Of a stretch of DNA of 64,000 nucleotides, positions 50,001 to 62,265 are shown one piece after another. The stretch covers positions 310,001 to 374,000 of the forward strand of contig NW_027526506.1 of assembly GCF_052857255.1 (NCBI RefSeq), read 5' to 3'. Position 1 is the stretch's first letter, and each line of letters begins with the position of its first letter. The notes beneath the pieces were generated by a model that was not told where the DNA came from, made no database searches, and worked only from the letters and a program-made list of their open reading frames with translations. The stretch comes from Amblyomma americanum. Lineage: Eukaryota; Arthropoda; Arachnida; Ixodida; Ixodidae. The position numbers and the translations under genes were made by a program.

Positions 50001-51079
50001 CGAGCGGCAGGTTTCACAGTTACATAAAATAAAGAAACCAGAAAGAAAAACGAGGAACGAACGCACTGGCGTACTCAAAGGAGAATAAGTGCGCCCCTGC
50101 TCAATAGCATTAAGGCCAAAGGGCTTGATTTTGAGCCGCTTTGTCCAACGCTTACGACCCCCCTGAAGGATAAAGGTCTTCCCTCCCCCCGAACGTTTAC
50201 AACTCCACGTGTACCATAAATTCCCAGCTATACGTCTGAAAGCCAAACCATGTGTCCTCACGATTTTTAACCGATGCTGTGCGGGCACGTGTTTGCAAAA
50301 CTCTAAACGACTTAAGAAAGGAGCCTGGCTTTTGTGCTTTCGTCATCGCGGTTAAGAGGGTGGTCACCGGACCCAACATAGCATGCATAAAGGAACGGTA
50401 GGCGGGGGGGGGGGGGGGGGGGGGGGACTACGTTTTATTTTTCTCCCACAGCACGAATTTTTCGTATGAAGAAAGCTGAATAAATGATTTCAAGCCCTGC
50501 TGCCGTAAAACCCGCCAATCATTCATCATTCATGATATCCCAGCAATCATCACCATTTCGTGTGGCAGATATAGCGAAAATAACGTGATGTAGAGCTGCG
50601 TTCGCAGTGTCGTTGCTTGTTTTTGAGAACAAGTTGAGACAAGTGCTGATGTTCTCAAATCGTGCTTCGTGCCTTCGTGACGTAACGATGCCGTTTTCTT
50701 TCGCCTAAATCCTAGGCGAGAGAGGAAACTGAGCATATTAGTGGTTTGTCGGACGAGGGCTAGTCGTCTAACTCTTTGGGCCTTGGATAGCCAGAGAAGC
50801 AAAAAAATTGACAGAGGAGGCGGAGGACGAAAAAAAATATTCGAGGTCTGCACGAAGGCCCAGTGAAGAAAAGCGCTTGCTCCTCCAAGGCCCGCTGATG
50901 AGCTGCCGAGCCCGAGTGAAGCCAAGCACTCCAGGAAGGAGGGAGACGGTAAGGGAAATAAGGAGAGCTAATGGCAGTGTTATGTGACGGACGATCATGC
51001 GAATCGATGCAGCGAAGCCGCGACAGCCGGGAGCTTCCGCGTCCCATATTGCCTCATTTTTACCCCGACGTCAGTTTTA

Positions 51080-51320
51080 CATTCCGCTGGATAGTGGAGG
51101 CGTCTGGAGGGTGGAAATGGGTGGAATCTTTTTGAGGGTGGTGGTGGATAGAGAGTGTAAGTGGGTGGGTGGTAGACTCCTCTTATGAACTTCTGATGAA
51201 TGCTGGCTTCTGATGGGTGAGCTGTGTATGGAGGCCTTCAGTAGGATGAAAATGGACGAGAGTGGAGTGTGTGTGGATGGATCCTCTTAAGGGCTTCCAG
51301 TGGGTGGAAGCTTGTGGAAG
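51080..51320. repeat. Degenerate G/T-rich repeat before exon 2
   Basis: Repeated words GGGTGG, GTGGATxGAxAGTG and GACTCCTCTTA / GATCCTCTTAAGG (about 106 bp apart) suggest an old minisatellite ending about 360 bp before the exon. Boundaries are approximate. Confidence 0.4.
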
Positions 51321-51681
51321 GAGGAGGGTGTTCGGGGTAGCGATTCTCGAGAGCGGAGAATTTCCTCGTTTACTCTTACACGCCGACGCCGCGACCGAAA
51401 GAAATTAGCGTATTACTGCTATCCTGATTTTATTACAAGTCATTTGGTAACCGTGGCATCATGCAATCATGGACGAGTCGCTCATGTACTGTTGGTGTTG
51501 CACTATTCAAACACGTCCCGTGCAGTTGTGAGTGGTTTAAATCGTAACAAGCATGTTATAATTATCTGTGCTAATATTGTGATCTCCTGCCGTAAGTGAC
51601 TGATTGATGTGTTCGGCGCAGTTTCTCTTACTTTAGCTCCCAAAACTGAGACCTCTCTTGTGGTACTTTCCGTGTTCGCAG

Positions 51682-52517
51682 ATTCGCACGAGTGTGCCTC
51701 CCGAGGCCCGCATCGGGGCAGCTGCTTCGTCTTCCACCTGAGCTCCGAGCTGACGAGCCGAAGCGTAGCCCACGCCGACCTGTGGGTTTTCAAGGACCTC
51801 GACCCAGCGGCGTCCTCTGCCGCAGTCAACCACACCTTCGTCGTGTCCGAACTTTCCGTGGCGGAGTCGCACCGGAGCAACCGCCACCACCAGCCGATGC
51901 TCCGCAAGCGAGTGGTCGCCTTCGAGAGCAGTTCCTCCGTGCCAGAGTGGCTCCGTTTCGACCTGACCAGCTTGGTCGCCCAGTGGGCAGGACGCCGGAG
52001 CAGGCCCAGGGGACTCGAGATTAGCTGCAAGACCTGCGGCAGCTTGAGGAACGTGGCACCTTCGCCGTCTTCGCCCGGGACGCCCATAGGGTCCACGGGA
52101 GACAAGCAGCCTTTCCTGGTGGTTCGCACGGACCCTAACGCCTCGGGCTCGTCCCGGTCCCGTAGGAGTGTCGACTGCAATGCGTCCATATCTCGCTGCT
52201 GCCGCGAGTCCTTCTACGTGTCCTTCAAGGAGATCGGCTGGGACAGCTGGATCATCCAGCCGTCAGGATACTCGGCCAATTTCTGCCGTGGCTCGTGCAT
52301 ACACGACATCAGCGTCAACAAGTACCACCACACTACGGTCCTTCAGAGGTTCCTGCACAGCTCGGCGGCCGCCGGGATCAACAACACGCTCAAACTGAGC
52401 CTGTGCTGCACACCTTCGCGTCTCACCCCCATATCGCTCATCTTCATCGACGACGACCAAGTGCTCAAGCAGAAGAGCCTTCCCAACATGGTGGTCGAGG
52501 CGTGCGAGTGTGCGTGA
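51682..52517 (+). CDS. Actbeta: Activin/inhibin-beta-like TGF-beta ligand, coding exon 2
   Basis: Encodes the rest of a 428-aa prepro-protein. With exon 1 the coding length is 1,287 nt, exactly 429 codons including TGA at 52515. The prodomain continues with GSCFVFHLSSEL, DLWVFKD, WLRFDLTSLVAQW and KQPFLVV, typical of the family. A furin site RSRR lies at residues 309-312. The mature ligand is residues 313-428 and has nine cysteines in the activin/TGF-beta pattern (DC, RCC, NFCRGSC, LCC, CEC), with FKEIGWDSWIIQPSGY and a C-terminal CECA. It should be secreted as a disulfide-linked dimer that signals through activin-type receptors and Smad2/3-class proteins. Orthology to arthropod Activin-beta is inferred from the cysteine pattern; other activin-branch ligands are possible. 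N-glycosylation sequons: NHT, NAS, NNT. Confidence 0.92.
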
Positions 52518-53110
52518 CAGGTCCCTTCTCAAAGAGAGTGGTTTAGGTTAAACAATTCTCCCTTTCCCGACCAGAGACACCGGACTCAGTCGATCCTCTT
52601 CCATCAACTGTGCGTGGGAGACAAGGGACATGCGCTCGGCGGAATACCACGTAAAGAACAGTATTCCACAATTGTATGAACGTATGAAAGTGTATATTCT
52701 AAATGTCCTCAAATAGGCGGATAGTTTTGTCGAGCTGTATTGTGTTGAGGTTCTTGACAGCGTAGCCTCTTTTCGTCAACACCACCGAAGAACGTCAAGA
52801 AATCGTCACGTGAAATTCAGCACGTGCTTTTGGAAGATAGCGCACCTGTAGTCTCCATGGCCAGTTTCCTTGTTGAAATTCTCCGCCTTTGAGCAGAAGG
52901 TCAATATTATTTTCATGGCGTTGTACATTTACTTTTGGCAGTAATTCACTTTCATGTGCCTTTTCTCGAGTCTTCCAAAGCGAATTTACCTTGTTTAGAG
53001 ATTAAACTTATTTTTTTTGCTGTAGTTATCATGCTCAGCTTATGCACGAGTTGGGAGGAAAGAAGAATCTATTTTCTAGGAGCATTAAAAAGTCTTCAGC
53101 ATGACAATTA
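52518..53110 (+). other. Probable 3' UTR of the activin-like gene
   Basis: AT-richer than the exon, with no ORF. Candidate polyadenylation signals are ATTAAA at 53001-53006 and 53083-53088. No AATAAA is present in this stretch, so the true end is uncertain. Confidence 0.4.
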
Positions 53111-56100
53111 GGTTTGTAACAATCTGAGAACCAAAGAACTTGTCTGTTTATTCTGAAACAGCGTGCATTGGTTCCAAGGTTACACGAACTTTCATATTTA
53201 AAAAAAACAGCACTGTTCTGTAGTGTTTCGATCCTACAGCACGGTCAGTGACAAAGATGTCTTTCAACTTCCTCTCGCACTTGATATCTGCTTTTGAGGA
53301 TTTCGCACAAGGCTCGTTGCCTGGGTCAAGAGTAGGGCAAGTCGCGACTGAAGCTAGGAACACAAAAAAATACTAAACAGGAAGGAGCACCACACGAAAG
53401 CGACACGGTTATTTGAGAGGCAACAGTGGGGAAAACACAGAAAACGCGATGCCGCATTTTCGGCGTGCCACAACCAAAAACTTGTTGCTTTCAATCACGA
53501 TGACTGGGTCGTCAAGCCTGGCGAGGACACAGCCGCACGTAGACACACACTCAAGCACGCGACACACGCTCGTCCACGTGCACACACGTGTCGCATACGC
53601 GGGCATGCGACGAGCATACGACGAAGAGAACCGGGATTATCAGGATCTGGAAATGTGTTGTGCTCGCTCGTAACTAGATCTCTGGAATGAGACGGAGAGC
53701 AGAGAAAGACTGTATCTCGATCCCTCCTTCCACTTCCCTTTCCCGTTATTTTTGAGTCTATGAGATCTTGAGCTCATCTGTCCCTCTCAGCCATCCTGCA
53801 AAGACGTCCGTGCTTTTTTCCCTGATGGCATGTTTCCTCGCACGATGGAACCTTTCCGTCTGCCCCTTCTGTGGACGAGAGGACGTGCATGAGACTTCGC
53901 AATCGCCGCCATCTTTCCCTCTCGCTCGTGGCGGGATGCTGTGTCGGAGAAAGGACGAGTCCCCGACCGCCCAGCAACAAGATTTCGTTCGCCTTTAGAG
54001 CATGCCGAGACGCAGTGGCGGTGGACGAAGGTGTTAGAGAGTGACTTTATGCCTATTACCAGGAGAAGTTCAAACAATCATCCGAACCTCTCTTTCAGTC
54101 CGTTTGTTCGCTCTTCTTCGAGAGAATTTCACGCAAGCAGACCTTATTTCTCATACTCTAGTCTCTTAAATATTGTCATGTCCCACACATCATTTCTTTT
54201 TCTCACAATTCATCTTTTACCAACATCTTTTTAGGGCATCTTTTAAAACTTACTTTGCCTAAGAAGGCAAATTTCATCTAGTGCGCATATCTATTTTGAG
54301 ATAAAACCTTTCAAATGATTAGGCAAACCTCTGTAGAGGTCTTATTTGAGAAGAGCTTGATACCGACTTAAACTAAGCACTAACGACATCACTAAGCTTC
54401 TCTTATTTTGGTTTGTGGACTCCAACCGACGTTCCAGTTTGCCGTTCCAAATAGCATGCTTTTCCGCTAAACTGCGTCTGTTCTCATTAACCAGTTTATT
54501 CTGTTCTCAAAAAATTTTGTGAGAAGCAAGTTTCTTCGTTTTCGTAGCCATAAGGAACACTCCCTCTATAGGTGCGCTCCCCATACTTCTTCTCGTAGAG
54601 AATATATATTTTTCCTTTTAGCATATTTTCGTCCCATTTTCTGTGCGATTGCTGAGAAAGCGCGAAATATTATTTATCTGGTGTGCGAAGAATGTATTTA
54701 TACAGCGAATGACTTTTTTCTTCCGTTTGTCTTTCGTAGTTTCTGTATGACTGACAGAGAATATGCGCACGAAGAGTGCTTCCTCTGTATGTGCTCGCGT
54801 GTCTGCCTTTATAGGTTGTTCGTTCATCGCACCTCGAAAAACAGCAAAAATAAAAAATATATTACCTTCCGCCTTTAGACTTGTTCATGTGTAACCCTTG
54901 ACCATGGCTGCCGACCAAGCGGTCTATTGCATTTTTAGTCGGTTTTATGGAATGGAAGTTCTCACCTATTCCACCCCTGACCTCATGTCAAAGGAATATG
55001 CAACTGAGTTACTGTTGTGAAATGGTGTCTCATTTACTAGCTGATTCTGCTATATTGAGCCTACTGCCATTTACTGCGTGTTTTTTTCTTTGTGAAAAAT
55101 GTAAGGATTTCTGACTACCCTTACAAGATATAGTGAAGGCTGGTATTAACATGACACAGGCAAGACCAGTATTGAAGATACATACTAGTTGAACATCTTC
55201 GGTACTATCTTGCGATACATTTTGTGTATCGGTATTAAGTGTCGCTTGACCGAAATGAAAGTATTGGAGTATCAGTATGAAAAATTCATATTTAATGTAT
55301 CTTATAATTGAACGCTAGTCGATGCTCAGAAAAAAGAAGTGTGCAGAGGTATTGAGGCTCATGTGAGTCAGGCTTTGGAGTGGCGGCGCACGCTGAATGG
55401 TAGAGCACTGAACAAGGGGAAGAATTAGGAAGAGACTCTGCCAATGCCGTCAGCCCGGTCAGTCACATTTTCCCTAAGTTCGCTGTTAGTCTCAGAGACG
55501 ACATATATGTTGCGTTTTTCCACGCTCGGGGACAGAAGGTACGAAGAGACGTGCTCATAGTTATGGTGGAAACAACACCAACATTTCAAGTTGTGGTGGT
55601 TGCCAGCAGAAATGGAAGATTTTGATATTTAGGTCCTCACTTGTGAAATTCTACTAGATTAGTTTGCCGCACACGTCGATCTCGTTCGGTCTGCTCGTTT
55701 ACTACGTGGTCTTCCTCGTGCTATCGTTGGGGCCTTGTAGAAGCCCTTACGCCTCAACTCAAGGGCTCTAAGAATGGGCATATGAGAGAGGTGGGAGCTT
55801 GAGGTGACACTTAATGTTCACAAGGTCATGCACAGCCTTAAGAGGGCTGCCGAAAATTGGGTGTTGAGTTCGTTTTCCTGCGCCCCGCAAGCCGTTCTGT
55901 TTGAGCTCATTAACGAAGAAAGATGGGCAGTGGAGGTTCGGCGTGGCACCAACCACAGTAACAATGTGCCTTGCAGACTAACCGCCACGTGTAAGATTCC
56001 ATTCACCTGTGGCAAGGTGTGTGTAGACCGGGCGCGCTGCTGCATTAACACATGATTACTAGAGCATGGCAACACCTTAGATGCAGAAACATGTACAGCA

Positions 56101-56542
56101 TCTGCTTAAACACTGCAAGTCGTACAGGCATGACTACGCAACCTGCACGCCGCCTTGGGACAAACAAAGATTATCTTTGGTGAGAGGCAAAGAAAGAAGC
56201 GCTAAATTCTTCAAGCCTTCCAAATAGCGAGATTTGGGCCTGGCAAACGCGAAAGGTAGGCTTCCATCCACTTGTACAGAAAGGAGACAGCGGGAATTTG
56301 TTGGCTTGAGAGGGTAATTGTGCGTTTGATGGAATTTTGTGTTTCGCGCGCATGTGCTTGGTTGAAGAAGAAAGGAGCGGCTGGCGCAATCAACTACTTG
56401 TTAGTCTTAGTTCGTACAGTGTGCTTGTTTCTCCCATTGTGCAGGGGATGTAACTGTTCGGCTTTCCCAAGCACACAGGGCTTGCGGCTTTCAACGCAAA
56501 GCAAAGGCAATAACACTTCTGTTGGGCCTAGTTGGTGCATGG
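53111..56542. other. Unassigned spacer
   Basis: No gene recognised; ORFs of up to about 120 codons have no signatures. Bases 53520-53600 are rich in CACGTG/ACACGTGT-like words. Bases 55180-55310 (GATACATTTTGTGTATCGGTATTA) share the GTATCGGTAT vocabulary with 57040-57150, suggesting pieces of one AT-rich element. Confidence 0.35.
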
Positions 56543-56680
56543 TGATACAGATGAACGATGTGCGTAAAACATTCGATGGACCACATACACGAGAGAAACA
56601 CAGTTAGTGTTGTTAGTGTCGCGCCAGTCCTTGTGTTTCTCACCGTCGAATGTTTTGCGCACATCGTTCATCTGTATCAG
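56543..56680. mobile_element. Foldback element with internal loop
   Basis: GATACAGATGAACGATGTGCG at 56544 pairs with CGCACATCGTTCATCTGTATC ending at 56679. The arms continue as AAAACATTCGATGG and CCGTCGAATGTTTT. A second internal pair, AGAAACACA / TGTGTTTCT, lies inside. The left arm carries an extra CACATACACG, so the hairpin is asymmetric. Confidence 0.7.
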
Positions 56681-59538
56681 CAAAGCAAAAGCAAGCGGTA
56701 AATACTGTAGTAACAAATGAAGAGCATCAGAAGCCGTTTCAAGTTTATTCACATGTGGTTAAGTGCTCAGAGGCCAGTTTTCATGAAGAAAATTAGCATT
56801 GAAAAACAGTTCGCTCGACTGCTATGGAAATGATCGTTTCAACGTCACCAAGGCTTCCTTCCAATGCTAAAATTTTAACGAAGCCTCTTATGACCACAGT
56901 GGAGCTTAAAGGAATCCCTGAGGCTGGATGAAACCTTTAACATACAGTGCGCTATATCTTAGCTTAGGTAGTAATATCACCAGATATATTACCATCGCTG
57001 ATTTCAGTGGTGTACAGAAGTATTGACGGTAAAGTATGTACAATAGGTATCGGAAATGAATTTTGGTTCGGTGTCTTTCATCGATATCGGGAATGCAAAA
57101 TTTGAGAGCTTTGGATATCGGTATCGAGGATAGTTTCTTCAAGTATCGGGCCGCGCCCATCAGGGCACAAACAAAAAAAAATGCGTTTGTGGTTAATGGC
57201 AGCTGTATATGTATTTTTTAAGCAGCGCAGGTCGCAAAAATTATTACAAAATTTTGTCGCTGCACGTAATGACTAGAAAAGAACTCGGCGAGGGGCGTGA
57301 CATCATACAGCCAGCCCTTGCAAACTAAGCCCCCTTGAAGTCGTCCGCTCCACTCTTTCTCTTTCTCGAGACTCCAAAGTCGGCCCCATATGACCGCCAA
57401 GTCTCAGCCCTGGCCCATAAATACTCCGTTTTTTTTTCTTTTTATGACAAGACTTGAAAAGTGTAACTACGTTCCCTGCAGAGGTTTTTCCCGCAATGGT
57501 GTGCATCCCCTTCCGCCTTATGCGCGGCGCTCCAACAGCTCGGGATCGTGAATATCAGAAAAACTAGTGCTCGCAGCGCTGCTTGCATCGCTAAGCGACT
57601 TTCAAGACGCCGCGATTAGCTTGCAGTAGCCATGATGTATGTATCCCTTCTGTCCATAACTTTCCCGCCGCAAGTTTGCAGCCGCGAGAAACTAAACAAG
57701 AAAGTGAGGACTTGCTGAACGGCTCCGACACGGCACCGAGTGCGATAAAAACAAAAGGGATGAGAAGGCTCACATTGTGCTTGTCGTCCAGTGCACGAGC
57801 TCTGACCTGTGCCAGCCTCCTCACCCTATGGGCTTTTTCAGCACGAGTGACACGTTGGAGCACGTTAAGCCTTCACTGCAGCCATCCAAAATACAGCCAT
57901 TGCTTGTTGTACACAGACAGCGAATGTTTCGTTGAAATGTTGGCTCTCTATGCCCCCGTCTTTGTGGCTATCTCATTCCTCCTCAAAAGTAATGGCTAGT
58001 GTAAAGGTTTTAGTTCGAAAGCGCGCCTTTAGGGACCCGTTCGTGAATTCCGCGTACTAGTCGTCGCAGTTGTCATTGGCGGCGTAGTCAGCGCAACACG
58101 CCACCTGACAACCATGGCAGGTAGTAGCAAAGTCCCTTGATACTGAATGTGGCGACACTCTCCTCCAGTCCCGCGTTTTCCTCATCGATTATCCTCGCCC
58201 GCCGGCTGTGCGCGCTGCGCACGGCACGCTTCGCAGGCCATCGCGCGCTCGCCGGCCCGATGTGTTCGCTGGCATACGTGAGCGCGCCGAAGTGCGTGCT
58301 TTTTACACGCTCTATTATTAAACACAACCAATCAAAAGTGATGCGACATGCGTGACTCTTCCGCGAGCCACATTTATCACCTTCTTGTTCCAGCAATGAA
58401 AGCACTAAACGTGAGTGCTTGCGGCGGGAACAATCAAAGCGGACTCCGTCCTCCTCAATAGGTCAGGGATTTTATTAGCATAATATTTACGTTAATTTTG
58501 CACATTCCATATTTTTCAGCACATTGACGCTCCGCTAAATGTATATTTGACCTAGCACTACATTTTAGAGAAAATACTGTATATGAAGTTGTTCTTTTCC
58601 AATCTAGCGAGGTGAAGATTGCGGTGATTTAGGCGACGAAGTCGTTTCACGAGTGAGTGAGTGGCTGCGAAAATGCCTGAAAATTTTCTTTAATGCGCGT
58701 TATGCATTTTTTTGGCAGGTTTCAGACCGAAAGTTTTAAGCTTGGCTCGTCGGAGTGATGCACAGGCCACGGATTTATTGCCTTCATGACAAATTTCACG
58801 GCTGCTTGAAAGCGAAGAATTTTATTTTGTAGTTTTTTCGTTAACTTTATTAACTAGTGCAGAAGCCAGCCTGGCCAAGGGTTTGGCTTAAAATTTTGGA
58901 GCGATTGCTGGTGCCAACAGAAGAGCTAAGTAAGTGGCGGAAAGGTATACGATATTCTCTTGATGACTCATATACGCTAATCCCTCGAATCCATTCAATG
59001 AATGCTTCAGATACCCGTGCTGGTTCAGTATTCAGCGCTGCAAAGCGCGATCAGAAATGATGTATTCATTCAGTGACTAAGTGAGTCTCAGGGAAACGAT
59101 TCGTAATATATCTTATAAACTACGGAGTTAAAGAATGTGACGTTATATGAAAGCACCATTCAATGCCGTTATCATAACAATTCCCCCAGCGACAAGTTAA
59201 AGCTCGCTCGAAAAGGCACCTTTTCTCTGACTCGCTCTTCTGGTGGCATTAGATTCCGGAATCGCGTTAGAGTTGCGTGCAGGGGCGACGGGGGAACGAG
59301 TGCCTTAATCGCTCTGAATATTAACATGCTTTATCATCCCTAGACAGAATACGGTGTAAGACCGTTAAAGCTGCCACGCAAGAGCTCAGGGGCACACGGG
59401 AGAGAGACTGCCGTACACGCTACGAAAATCAACACGTTTTCAATTTTGCAACAGGTCAAAAGCACGCGTATTTACTAGCAAAAAAAAAATAATAACCTCG
59501 ACGATGCAAACGTTTTTCGCGGAAAAACACACGAATGG
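56681..59538. other. Unassigned spacer
   Basis: No gene recognised. Bases 58099-58130 (CCACCTGACAACCATGGCAGGT) match 33626-33660 and mark another dispersed family. Bases 57020-57150 carry GATATCGG/GTATCGAG words. Confidence 0.35.
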
Positions 59539-60234
59539 TGTCTTCGACTGGTCGCTCCCGTGATCCGGTTTTATGTGACAGAGTGGGAGCCGCTCTCGCT
59601 CTGGGCGCATAGCGAGACTAGTCAAGCCGAATGATGAGCGAGTTTTCAGAGCGGAAGCGCAGGGGGCAGTAGGGGGACGTAACTTCCGGAACCACGACGC
59701 GGCACCGCTGCTGGTGCCAACAGTAGCAGCACGTGGTCGCACACAGTCTGCATCGCGGTCGCCGCGTGGCCTGTATCGATCGCTACCCCGGCTCTACGTC
59801 CCGCGGGACGCTCATTTTTCGAACATCGCCTACTGGATAGCACGGTCGCCTGAGCTGCTGCTGGAATCGCTGTTGTCATGTGACAGCAACACAGACCGCG
59901 TTCCTAGCGTAGTCCTCCGGCGTCTCTTGGACATTTTGCCTCACACAGCGCGGCACCCGCAAAACACAACGCAGCAAGGACGCTACATTAACTGCCTGAC
60001 TGCGTCAAAAGTCTACACTAGCTTCTGCGAAATGGCGGAAGTGGCTTTGTCACGTGAACTCATCTCGGAGCCGCTCCGATTTTTTTCTCGGAGCGCGTCA
60101 GAACGCTCTGAGCTGGTGGTGAGCGCTCAGAAAGAACCAGCCGAATGTAGTCAGAGCGGCCGGTTTCGACCAGCCGAATGTGCGGTCGCCTCTCAGAGCA
60201 CTCTAGAGCGATTTAAATCGACCAGCCGAAGACA
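59539..60234. mobile_element. Candidate TIR element (about 0.7 kb)
   Basis: TGTCTTCGACTGGTCG at 59539 pairs with CGACCAGCCGAAGACA ending at 60234, with one mismatch. Two further copies of ACCAGCCGAATGT at about 60136 and 60168 stand inward on the right, so the end looks stepwise duplicated. A 183-codon ORF inside has no domain and contains repeat-coded Ser/Arg/Glu blocks. No transposase. Confidence 0.5.
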
Positions 60235-61434
60235 TCATAAGACTTGGGAATTAAAATGGCTATAATAAGCGTGATCCTCACGCCAACAGACGCGAACAGA
60301 ACACACAGTGCAGTGCCATCAAATGGAAAGATTAGCGTTTGAAACGACGCACAATGATCAGCGAATTAAGCAAGATTAACAACTTCCTGAGATCTCCTAA
60401 GAGGTGTTAAGTGTGCACACTAGTTTAGGTACCACGAAATGCGCAGTACTTCGCCGAGGACGGTGTGCTTTCTCGGAGCAAAGTCCTTAAGGGCGATGTT
60501 GTGGATCCGCTTCTATCTTCGGCTGATGTCATTTTTTCCTCGAGCAATCGCGAACAGCGCGACGCCATTTTCACTCCGGCTTGTGCACTGAAATGCACCG
60601 CAATCGGACATAACGCGGCATTAAAAGTAGAGTTCGAATTATCTGCCAGCGCGTAAGTCAACGGAGCTGGACCCGCAGCAGAGGCAGACGGCCTGCACAT
60701 GGCGCCGGCGAAAGAAAACACAAGAAAACGCTCCTTTTCTGCGCGTTGCCTGGGCGACGGCCGGACGGGCCAATCATCGTTCAGAAAACCGCCGGGCAGA
60801 AAGTCGGGCGAGGAGGATGTGCGAGAGGACGCGGCGCGGCGTCAAAGTTCGCAGAAATGCGCTACTTTCAATATCAAGGAGTTCTAGGTAGTAGTAGGGT
60901 GCCTCGCCACCTGCCACGGCGAGAGCGGAGGAATGGACAAGCGGGAGGTGGCTGCCACCAAAATATCCCGGAGGGTGGATCCACCTGCCACCCTCCAAGC
61001 CACCTGCTAGCGGTAGTATATGGCGTTTGAAAAGCTGTGCTCAAATTTCGCTTTGTCGACTATCGTAATCGACTTTGAATTTTTTTCGACACCGATCTTC
61101 AGAATTGGTGTCACCTTTGTAGTGATTAGGATAAAGAAAACTCACGGTTCAGGAGGGCATACGCTGGAGCAGCACGCAGTTCCCGCATTAGTCAATGAAT
61201 TTTCATCATCAGCAATGCCTTTGTACTGCCTTCCACAGAAGTCATACCCTCATATTATGATGTCTTGTGTTTAATGACGCAAGGGAAGCTTGGCTAATGA
61301 GCGCCGTGGTTAACGGGTTACACTTGTACAAGGACTCCTTTTCGCGACAATCTCACCCCATACAAGCCGAGTCCCGAGAAGTCGAGCCAGGAGAAAGTTT
61401 TAGACCACTGGAAAGCAGTGCGCAGGCAGTGGCT
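60235..61434. other. Unassigned spacer
   Basis: GC-rich in places. GGGTGGATCCACCTGCCACCC near 60973 is locally palindromic. No gene recognised. Confidence 0.35.
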
Positions 61435-61505
61435 CTGGGCATCGAACCCCGTACCCCGACATACGAGGCGGACAGTGAGACCACTAAGTTATTGCTGCGG
61501 TAAAC
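61435..61505 (-). mobile_element. tRNA-like SINE head (minus strand)
   Basis: The minus strand reads CCGCAGCAATAACTTAGTGG...GGGGTTCGATGCCC, with an A-box-like and a good B-box spaced as in a tRNA. The acceptor ends do not pair convincingly, so a SINE head is more likely than a functional tRNA. Confidence 0.4.
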
Positions 61506-61794
61506 ATTGCGATGACGTTGAGGGTTTGTGTGAGGTTGTAGAAGACGTATGTGGTGCGTCAAAAGCTCCTGGTTTTCAGGGCACGCTTTTCTAGAGTATC
61601 TAGGAATGCCGTGTTTACTCAGATAGGGGGCGTTCGCAGACTTTACGGCTATGGTGCCTCAATGAGCCCGCTCTCCTCCGCCGCCGTTCAGGGTGAAGAC
61701 AACCGCGTAGTCTGCTACGGCGTCCAAAATCTTGTTGCTCATTCCGTAGGCAACTAACGGGTACCGCGCAGCTGGATATATCGTTCGTTTAAAA
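61506..61794. other. Unassigned spacer
   Basis: No gene or repeat recognised. Confidence 0.3.
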
Positions 61795-62265
61795 AAATGG
61801 AGGGGGGGGGGGTGCCATTGGCCGCCGCTGCTGCCCCTGCTCTCTGTACCAGGGGCCGCTGGGCCTCCAGGTCCGAGCTGGACAGGGCCGCCTCCCAGCC
61901 CTCCCTAGCTGGCTGACTTGTAACGGTTAAATATGTATTCTACTGGAAGGCCCACACCATGTGGTATAGGACAGCATACTGCCCGCAGAAATTGCACCTG
62001 TCCGTGAATGTAGGGTCCACGTGTTTTAGTATGGCGGGGTTTAAGAAAGACCCTGTTTGGAGCCGTCTAAGGTGGCATTACCGTCCTGCTGAGGCGTAGA
62101 TGGTTTGTAATATTCGCGTAAGAGATTAGCGGGATTGCTATGATTGCAGCAGCAGAACCGGGGTATTGAGTGGAACCCGGGGGAAGGAACGCTCAGACAG
62201 CCTCGTGAGCGGCCTCGTTCCCTTCAACCCCCTGGTGACCGGGCACCCATACTATCTGTTTTTTA
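61795..62265 (-). mobile_element. RNase H-type LINE 3' end (minus strand)
   Basis: Minus-strand translation from about 62262 gives IVWVPGHQGVEGNEAAHEAV, the C-terminal part of an RNase H domain (His and the GNExA motif). After stops and frameshifts come CNFCGQYAVLYHMVWAF near 62000, a Cys-His cluster, and SDLEAQRPLVQRAGAAAAANG near 61830. RNase H after RT, followed by a Cys-His cluster, is the layout of I/R1/Jockey-group LINEs, so this is a lineage different from elements A and B. It is truncated and broken. Confidence 0.7.

Larger units (their letters stand above)
36195..51681 (+). other. Intron of the activin-like gene (15,487 bp)
   Basis: The donor is GTGAGC at 36195 and the acceptor GTGTTCGCAG ends at 51681. 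The phase is 1: exon 1 supplies one base and exon 2 two bases of an Asp codon. The intron is filled with repeats listed separately (36774, 37011, 39350, 42350, 42771, 46920). Between them I see no supported gene. Other contents are a (GTTT)n run at 47514-47538, a T/G-rich stretch at 48895-48990, G-runs at 40495-40508 and 50404-50426, and a G/T-rich degenerate repeat at 51080-51320. Confidence 0.8.

Noticed and set aside
52168..52546. Alternative-frame ORFs over the mature ligand
   Set aside because: GC-rich shadows of the activin coding frame.
59714..60265. 183-codon ORF
   Set aside because: It lies mostly within a candidate TIR element and runs into its repeated end motifs; no domain.
61435..61505. 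Functional tRNA gene on the minus strand
   Set aside because: The A-box is poor and the acceptor stem does not pair; a SINE head explains it better.
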